NCBI GenBank assembly: GCA_020686985.1
Contig: JAJEPU010000005.1
Coordinates: 48,270-112,269, forward strand
Direction: 5' to 3'
Source: Brotaphodocola catenula
GTDB lineage: Bacteria > Bacillota > Clostridia > Lachnospirales > Lachnospiraceae
DNA: 64,000 bases
Position 1 is the first letter of the stretch. The number at the start of each line of letters is the position of its first letter. The notes below the pieces were generated by a model. That model worked only from the letters and a program-made list of their open reading frames with translations, did no database searches and was not told the origin of the DNA. A program made the position numbers and the translations under genes. Shown here in pieces: positions 59,643 through 64,000 of the stretch.

Positions 59643-61865
59643 TTACTCCTTTTCTTGTTTCTTTTTGCTTTTCGTACTACCTTCGGTGCGACCTGTCCCG
59701 TCACGATCCGCACGGCTCTTTGCCTTTTGGTCTTTCTGGTAAATCGCGCCGACTGCCTCAAAGTTTCCGCGCAGCTGCCAGCTGTTCTGAAGTTGCAGGA
59801 CGCCGTAGGTTCTTCCGGCAACAAAGCGCGCCAATTTTTCCATGTACTCCTCTGACGTGATTGTTCCCTCTGCGACATAGGTCAGCCCCTTCTCCCAGCT
59901 CGCCGTCAACTCCGGATTTAAGAGCTGACGAATCGATGCGTGGACGACCTCGAAGACCAGTTCACCGAGAAGTGTCGGTGTGATGATCTGCGTCTTTCCG
60001 TTCAGGGCAAGATACTCGATGTTCACTAGTTTCTTTAAAATCTCTGCGCGGGTCGCACTCGTCCCGATTCCGCTTCCTCGGATCTGAGCGCGAAGCTCCT
60101 CGTCCTCGATCAGCTGACCAGCATTTTCCATCGCAAGAATCATTGATCCAGATGAATATCGCTTAGGCGGGGAAGTCTCGCCCTCCCGGATCGCAAGCCC
60201 CTTGACCGGAAACTGCATTCCTTTTTTGAGGGACGCAAGCATTGCGACAAATGCCGGATTTTCCAGATCCTTCTGGTTAACCTCTGACTCGTCCTTCTCG
60301 TCCCCGCTTCCAGATACCTCCTGAGAAGCCGTCTCTCTGGAACTTCCATCGTCTGTGCGTTTCTTCATTCGCGCCACATCTGCGACATTCAGGTATCCCG
60401 CTTCCGTGAGCACCTTGAAATTCGCAAAGAAATGCTCTGCTCCGATCACAAGCTCCAGCGCATACTTCTGATAAACAGCGGGCGGATAAAAAACGCTTAA
60501 GAAACGTCTCGCAATCACCTCATACACCTTCATCGCAAGCGGAGAGATACTGCGAATCGCCCCAAATCCCTGTCCGGTCGGAACAATCGCATAGTGGTCG
60601 GTGATCTGCTTGTCGTTGACATAACGCGTCTTTGCGATCGACTTATAGTTTCCCGCATCAAGCACATAAGATGCAAATTCCTTGACCGGGGCAAAATTGC
60701 GAAGTCCGCCGATATTACGGTGAATCTCCTTTGCAACCGCTGTGGAGAGCACGCGGGCATCCGTTCTCGGATAGGTGACGAGCTTTTTCTCATAAAGTTC
60801 CTGTACAATCTTGAGCGTCTCATCCGGACTGATCTTAAACATCTTGGAACAATCGTTCTGAAGCTCCGCAAGGTTGTAGAGAAGCGGAGGATTCTTCGTC
60901 TCCTTCTTCTTTTCAATTTTGACGAGATGTGCCTGGATTCCAGTTCCGTTTTCTCTACCGGCTGAATCTCCCGGCTCTCCCTGTTTTTGCATCTGCAAAT
61001 TTGCAGAGCTAGAGGCTGACTGCCCCTGAAGCAGGTGAATCAACTCCTCGGCATGACGGCGCTCCTTAAATCCATTTTCCTTGTAGAGATACGGGGACTG
61101 GAAATACTTTGATCCCTCGACCGCGCGCCACTCTGCATCAAACTCCATCTCCTGACTCGAAAATCTGCCAACCACGCGGTAAAACGGTGTCTTCACAAAT
61201 TCTCGAATCTCCCGCTCCCGTCGCACAACCATTCCAAGAACACAGGTCATCACTCGCCCAACCGAGAGAACGGTTCGATTCGTCCTCAGATACGAGGAAA
61301 TCCCCGGACCGTACTTGAGTGTCAAGAGACGAGAAAAATTGATTCCCATCAGATAATCTTCCTTCGCACGCAAGTAGGCGGAGGAGGCGAGATTGTCATA
61401 TTCTGACCAGTCCTTTGCCTCACGAATTCCTCGAAGAATCTCCTCCTCCGTCTGCGAGTCGATCCAGACACGTTTTCTCTTCTTTTCTTTGCTGACTCCC
61501 GCCATCTGATCTACAAGCCGGTAAATATACTCTCCCTCACGTCCGGAGTCGGTACAAATATAAATCGTCTCGACATCTGCCCGCTTCAAAAGACCAGAGA
61601 CAATCTGAAACTGCTTTGCAACACCGCCGATAACCTCATACTTGAACTCTTTTGGCAAAAACGGCAGAGTTTCCAGACTCCAACGTTTAAATTTCGGATC
61701 ATAGGCCTCCGGATAACTCATCGTCACTAAATGTCCGACACACCAAGTTACGATCGCTGTATCCGACTCGATATAGCCATCTGCCCGCTTTCCCGAGATC
61801 TTGAGTGCCGTCGCAAACTGCTGTGCCACACTCGGCTTCTCGGCTATGTACAATGATTTTCCCAT
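59643..61865 (-). CDS. topB: DNA topoisomerase III
   Basis: Type IA topoisomerase that decatenates DNA. It is 740 aa: TOPRIM domain (about 1-135) with YIAEKPSVAQQ and TDSGREGEYIYR; the central domain with the catalytic tyrosine in KLVTYPRTDARVLS; and the SVGRVMTCVLG segment, which differs slightly from the usual GRVQTP. A disordered Gln/Ser/Gly-rich insert is at about 285-320 and another charged insert is near 505-530. It has no C-terminal zinc fingers, and the tail is Lys/Arg-rich. Free-standing TopB in Firmicutes chromosomes is common, though relatives also come with mobile elements. Confidence 0.93.
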   Translation of the reverse strand: MGKSLYIAEKPSVAQQFATALKISGKRADGYIESDTAIVTWCVGHLVTMSYPEAYDPKFKRWSLETLPFLPKEFKYEVIGGVAKQFQIVSGLLKRADVETIYICTDSGREGEYIYRLVDQMAGVSKEKKRKRVWIDSQTEEEILRGIREAKDWSEYDNLASSAYLRAKEDYLMGINFSRLLTLKYGPGISSYLRTNRTVLSVGRVMTCVLGMVVRREREIREFVKTPFYRVVGRFSSQEMEFDAEWRAVEGSKYFQSPYLYKENGFKERRHAEELIHLLQGQSASSSANLQMQKQGEPGDSAGRENGTGIQAHLVKIEKKKETKNPPLLYNLAELQNDCSKMFKISPDETLKIVQELYEKKLVTYPRTDARVLSTAVAKEIHRNIGGLRNFAPVKEFASYVLDAGNYKSIAKTRYVNDKQITDHYAIVPTGQGFGAIRSISPLAMKVYEVIARRFLSVFYPPAVYQKYALELVIGAEHFFANFKVLTEAGYLNVADVARMKKRTDDGSSRETASQEVSGSGDEKDESEVNQKDLENPAFVAMLASLKKGMQFPVKGLAIREGETSPPKRYSSGSMILAMENAGQLIEDEELRAQIRGSGIGTSATRAEILKKLVNIEYLALNGKTQIITPTLLGELVFEVVHASIRQLLNPELTASWEKGLTYVAEGTITSEEYMEKLARFVAGRTYGVLQLQNSWQLRGNFEAVGAIYQKDQKAKSRADRDGTGRTEGSTKSKKKQEKE

Positions 61866-61993
61866 TCAGTCTGAATTCCTCTCTTTTATCAATCAACCTT
61901 TGTACGTATCCATTTATTTCTTATCTTATCACTCGAAATCCATTGATCTGACTCACTTGATTGGATTGATTTACTTATTATTCTTGTAGCTTC

Positions 61994-62686
61994 TTACCTG
62001 ATCTGATCTGCAATCTCGCTTTTTAATGTTGTCCAGGCATCCTCATGCTCCACATAATATTTCGGGCAATTCTTTCCGCTGACATCATAGTGACGAATCA
62101 CATCTGAAGCCTTCAAATCCAACGAGCCACACAGCCACGAGACCAATTTGACAAGTGATTTTTGTGTCTCCTGCGTAAACTTTCCGGAATTATCCGGGTG
62201 ACAACATTCAATCGAGATCGTATCTTCATTTCTTGGATAATTTGCATATGCCACTTCCTGAACCGGAACACAGCACAGAATCTCCCCCTCAAGTCCGATA
62301 ATAAAATGACTGCTCACTGATCTGCGCTCTGACTCCGGTGCGTCTGCCATCCCCGCAAAATAATTTCGGTTTTCCCGTGCCGTCGTCCCCGGATTTGCAA
62401 CATAATGCACCACAATGTTTTTGACCTTTGTGCGCTCTATCCCCGGTCTCGAATACGGATTGACCGGAAGATAGGCTTCCTGACACCAGTCTGGCAGAGA
62501 TAAGGCTTGCAGATTTTCCCGCCTTCTCACTTTTAAGAGCGCACTTGTCATAAAAAGAATCGCCACTGCCAAAAGAATAAAAAGTGCCAGCCGTTCCACT
62601 GCTACTTTTATTCGCCGGCGTCGTCTCTGTCTCCGTCTTCTCTCCAGCTGTCTTTGACGCATCTTTTTTCTGCTTTCTTCTGACAC
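61994..62686 (-). CDS. N-acetylmuramoyl-L-alanine amidase (Amidase_2/PGRP fold), membrane-anchored, GTG start
   Basis: Peptidoglycan hydrolase that cuts the bond between muramic acid and the peptide. It is 230 aa. A very basic N-terminus (about 7-27, mostly Arg/Gln) precedes one membrane helix (about 32-50), with the enzyme domain outside. The zinc ligands are seen in NIVVHYVANPG, VIRHYDVSGKNCPKYY, with His and Cys conserved, and SSHFIIG follows the family. No cell-wall-binding repeats are present. The start is GTG 62686 with AGAGGAA upstream. It lies between xerD-like and topB genes. Confidence 0.88.
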   Translation of the reverse strand: MSEESRKKMRQRQLERRRRQRRRRRIKVAVERLALFILLAVAILFMTSALLKVRRRENLQALSLPDWCQEAYLPVNPYSRPGIERTKVKNIVVHYVANPGTTARENRNYFAGMADAPESERRSVSSHFIIGLEGEILCCVPVQEVAYANYPRNEDTISIECCHPDNSGKFTQETQKSLVKLVSWLCGSLDLKASDVIRHYDVSGKNCPKYYVEHEDAWTTLKSEIADQIR

Positions 62687-62728
62687 TTCTATTCCTCTTT
62701 AAGCACACGCTTACACTTACTGTTTTAT

Positions 62729-63586
62729 CTATACTTTACTAAGACCAATCTTCTGATATGCCAATGTCGTTGCAAGATCTGCATGACCGAGCATCGTCTG
62801 TACCACCTGCACATTCGCTCCACTGCTGAGTAGATGGACAGCAAATGAATGACGCAGAGTATGCGGAGTAATGTCCGCCTCAATTCCCGCCTGCTCTCCA
62901 TAGCCCTTGACGATCTTCCAGAAGCCCTGTCGCGACATCTGACCCCCACTGCAATTCACAAAGAAATACTCAGATGACTTGCCATCTAAAAGCTTCTCCC
63001 GCGCCTGCTCAAGATAAGCGCGCAATGCCTGGCTCGCCTTGCGTCCAAACGGAACAATACGCTCCCGCGCTCCAGCCCGGCACACGATAAATCCGACCTG
63101 CATATTGACATCCTTCATGCAAAGTCCAATCAGCTCAGAAACTCGAATTCCAGTCGCATAGAGGAGCTCCAACATTGCCCGGTCTCGAATTGTCTTCGGC
63201 GTGCTTCCGTCCGGTTGACTTAAGAACCGGGTTATCTCCTCCACAGAAAGAACAACCGGAGGTTTCTTCTCGATCTTCGGCGCTTTGACAAACTCCGCCG
63301 GGTCCTGAGAAATCTTTCTATTTGAAAATTCATAATGAAAAAATGCCTTGATCGACGCCAGCATACGCGAGATCGTAGCCGTCGCCTTTCCCTGCTGTTC
63401 CAGATAAAGGATATAGGAATTCAAACTTGTCTTTGTCACTTTTCCGAGATCAAAAATTCCCTCCTTCTCCAGATACTCCTGCATCTGGCGCAAATCCCGG
63501 CGATAAGACACAATGGTATTTTGAGATGCTCTCTTCACATTTTCCAGATAGACGGAAAATTCCTCCAGCTCTGTTTGAATGTTCAT
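62729..63586 (-). CDS. xerD: Tyrosine recombinase XerC/XerD
   Basis: Site-specific recombinase that resolves chromosome dimers at dif, or a related integrase. It is about 285 aa: SAM-like N-terminal core-binding domain (about 5-90) and catalytic domain with the arginine in LYATGIRVSELIGL, HTLRHSFAVHLL and LGHADLATTLAYQK, so R, H-x-x-R, H and Y are all present. The start is ATG 63586 with GAGGG 8 bases upstream. No phage genes are nearby, which favours the housekeeping XerD role; no dif site was identified. Confidence 0.92.
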   Translation of the reverse strand: MNIQTELEEFSVYLENVKRASQNTIVSYRRDLRQMQEYLEKEGIFDLGKVTKTSLNSYILYLEQQGKATATISRMLASIKAFFHYEFSNRKISQDPAEFVKAPKIEKKPPVVLSVEEITRFLSQPDGSTPKTIRDRAMLELLYATGIRVSELIGLCMKDVNMQVGFIVCRAGARERIVPFGRKASQALRAYLEQAREKLLDGKSSEYFFVNCSGGQMSRQGFWKIVKGYGEQAGIEADITPHTLRHSFAVHLLSSGANVQVVQTMLGHADLATTLAYQKIGLSKV

Positions 63587-63743
63587 AAATATTTCCCTCT
63601 GTCTCACAAAATTCCCAGTACTCACTTGACTCTCTGCAAATTTTTTAACTCTAATTCGCTCATCTATATCAACGTTTTTTGTACGTTTTCATTTGTCTTT
63701 GATTCCCTTACCTTGCCACGCTCTCACATGACAACTCGTTATC

Positions 63744-63772
63744 ATTATAGCCGTTCTGCCCTGCAAAATCAA
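63744..63772 (-). promoter_or_regulatory. Sigma-A promoter of the xerD-amidase-topB group
   Basis: On the minus strand -35 TTGATT (63767-63772), 17 bases, -10 TATAAT (63744-63749). The leader to xerD is about 150 nt and contains a small AACGT/ACGTT hairpin. Confidence 0.8.
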
Positions 63773-63838
63773 ACGATTCTTTTTTCCTTCAGTCGCTCCT
63801 TGCCCTCCATCTTCCCATAAAAAGAATGATTTTCCAGA

Positions 63839-63887
63839 CAAAAAAACAAGATGTTGAGCGTCAACGGTAAACACTTTCAACATCTTG
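63839..63887 (-). terminator. Intrinsic terminator of a gene beyond the right edge
   Basis: On the minus strand CAAGATGTTGA, 19 bases, TCAACATCTTG, then TTTTTTTG. It must end a minus-strand transcript entering from beyond base 64000. Confidence 0.9.
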
Positions 63888-63932
63888 GCACAATCTTTTA
63901 AAAATGAAAAAACTCTTAATTTTGTGAACTAC

Positions 63933-63953
63933 TCGGTCATTGAATGGCCGAGC
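63933..63953 (-). repeat. Near-perfect hairpin close to the right edge
   Basis: CTCGGTCATT and AATGGCCGAG around a single base, with one wobble pair. No T-run follows. It is preceded on the plus strand by GTGAACTAC, a string also found at 6286-6294 in the dispersed repeat. Besides this and the terminator, the final 400 bases after xerD show the xerD promoter and no gene that can be supported. Confidence 0.45.
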
Positions 63954-64000
63954 ATCTGAAAATGCAAAACCAATCAATTACGATCTATTGGAAATAAGAC

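Noticed and set aside
59643..61865. topB as a marker of an integrated conjugative element
   Set aside because: Such elements often carry TopB, but here its neighbours are housekeeping genes and no conjugation or integration genes are seen.
62729..63586. Phage or integrative element integrase
   Set aside because: All catalytic residues are present as in any tyrosine recombinase, but no phage, conjugation or attachment-site features are near; XerD is the simpler reading.
1..64000. CRISPR array, rRNA operon or SRP RNA gene
   Set aside because: No regularly spaced identical repeats of 25-40 bases and no rRNA or SRP RNA core sequences were noticed in any gap.

Overview
The window looks like the chromosome of an anaerobic, low-to-mid GC Clostridia, most likely a Lachnospiraceae species. 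Support: the Firmicutes core gene orders ylxM-ffh-rpsP-khpA-rimM-trmD-rplS-lepB-ylqF-rnhB and plsX-acpP-rnc-smc-ftsY, an acetate-forming pta/ackA pair, the long (402 aa) clostridial type of PRPP synthetase, DapL-type lysine synthesis, strong AGGAGG ribosome binding sites and many near-consensus sigma-A promoters. Genus and species cannot be fixed from the sequence alone. Almost all genes lie on the minus strand; plus-strand exceptions are prs, a PfkB kinase, tmcAL, dapL, tRNA-Leu, a lipoprotein gene and upp. No prophage, complete insertion sequence, rRNA operon or CRISPR array was seen.

Layout, left to right. 0.1-5.2 kb: branched-chain amino acid ABC importer (livK, then livHMGF behind its own promoter). 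5.2-9.8 kb: DUF512 radical-SAM protein, der, plsY and gpsA (ribosome assembly and phospholipid entry) from one promoter. 10.0-11.3 kb: prs. 11.4-15.4 kb: rplS-lepB-ylqF-rnhB-yraN-pgeF. 15.5-19.5 kb: ylxM-ffh-rpsP-khpA-rimM-trmD, with a terminator inside. 19.5-31.5 kb: accessory metabolism, namely nth, a PAP2 phosphatase, an AbgA-like M20 amidohydrolase with a GntR/FCD regulator, a PfkB sugar/nucleoside kinase, a spermidine/putrescine-type ABC importer in the order B-A-D-C, an MTA/SAH-deaminase-like amidohydrolase and a CLC anion transporter. 31.6-43.4 kb: ilvA, ftsY, smc, rnc, acpP, plsX, rpmF, yceD, ackA, pta. 43.6-50.6 kb: tmcAL, a methyltransferase, a DUF711 protein, an ACT-domain protein, a WalJ-like hydrolase, coaE and an SseB-like protein. 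50.7-56.7 kb: a GNAT-DUF523 fusion, polA, a zinc-finger membrane protein and dapL. 56.7-64.0 kb: tRNA-Leu(CAA), a lipoprotein, upp, a left-handed beta-helix acyltransferase, topB, a peptidoglycan amidase and a XerC/D recombinase.

The most unusual content is between genes. (1) A 77-bp element occurs twice (25258-25334 and 42202-42278), with base changes that preserve its stems; shorter relatives lie near 6271, 19480 and 45077. (2) A 25-bp palindrome sits at the -10/+1 region of three predicted promoters: the gntR regulator, its M20 neighbour and the distant ACT-DUF711 operon. This looks like a small regulon. (3) Four 17-bp-periodic direct repeats lie in front of the PAP2 gene. (4) A 137-bp fold-back sequence lies between upp and the convergent acyltransferase gene. 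All of these were found by reading only; no genome-wide search or RNA folding was run.
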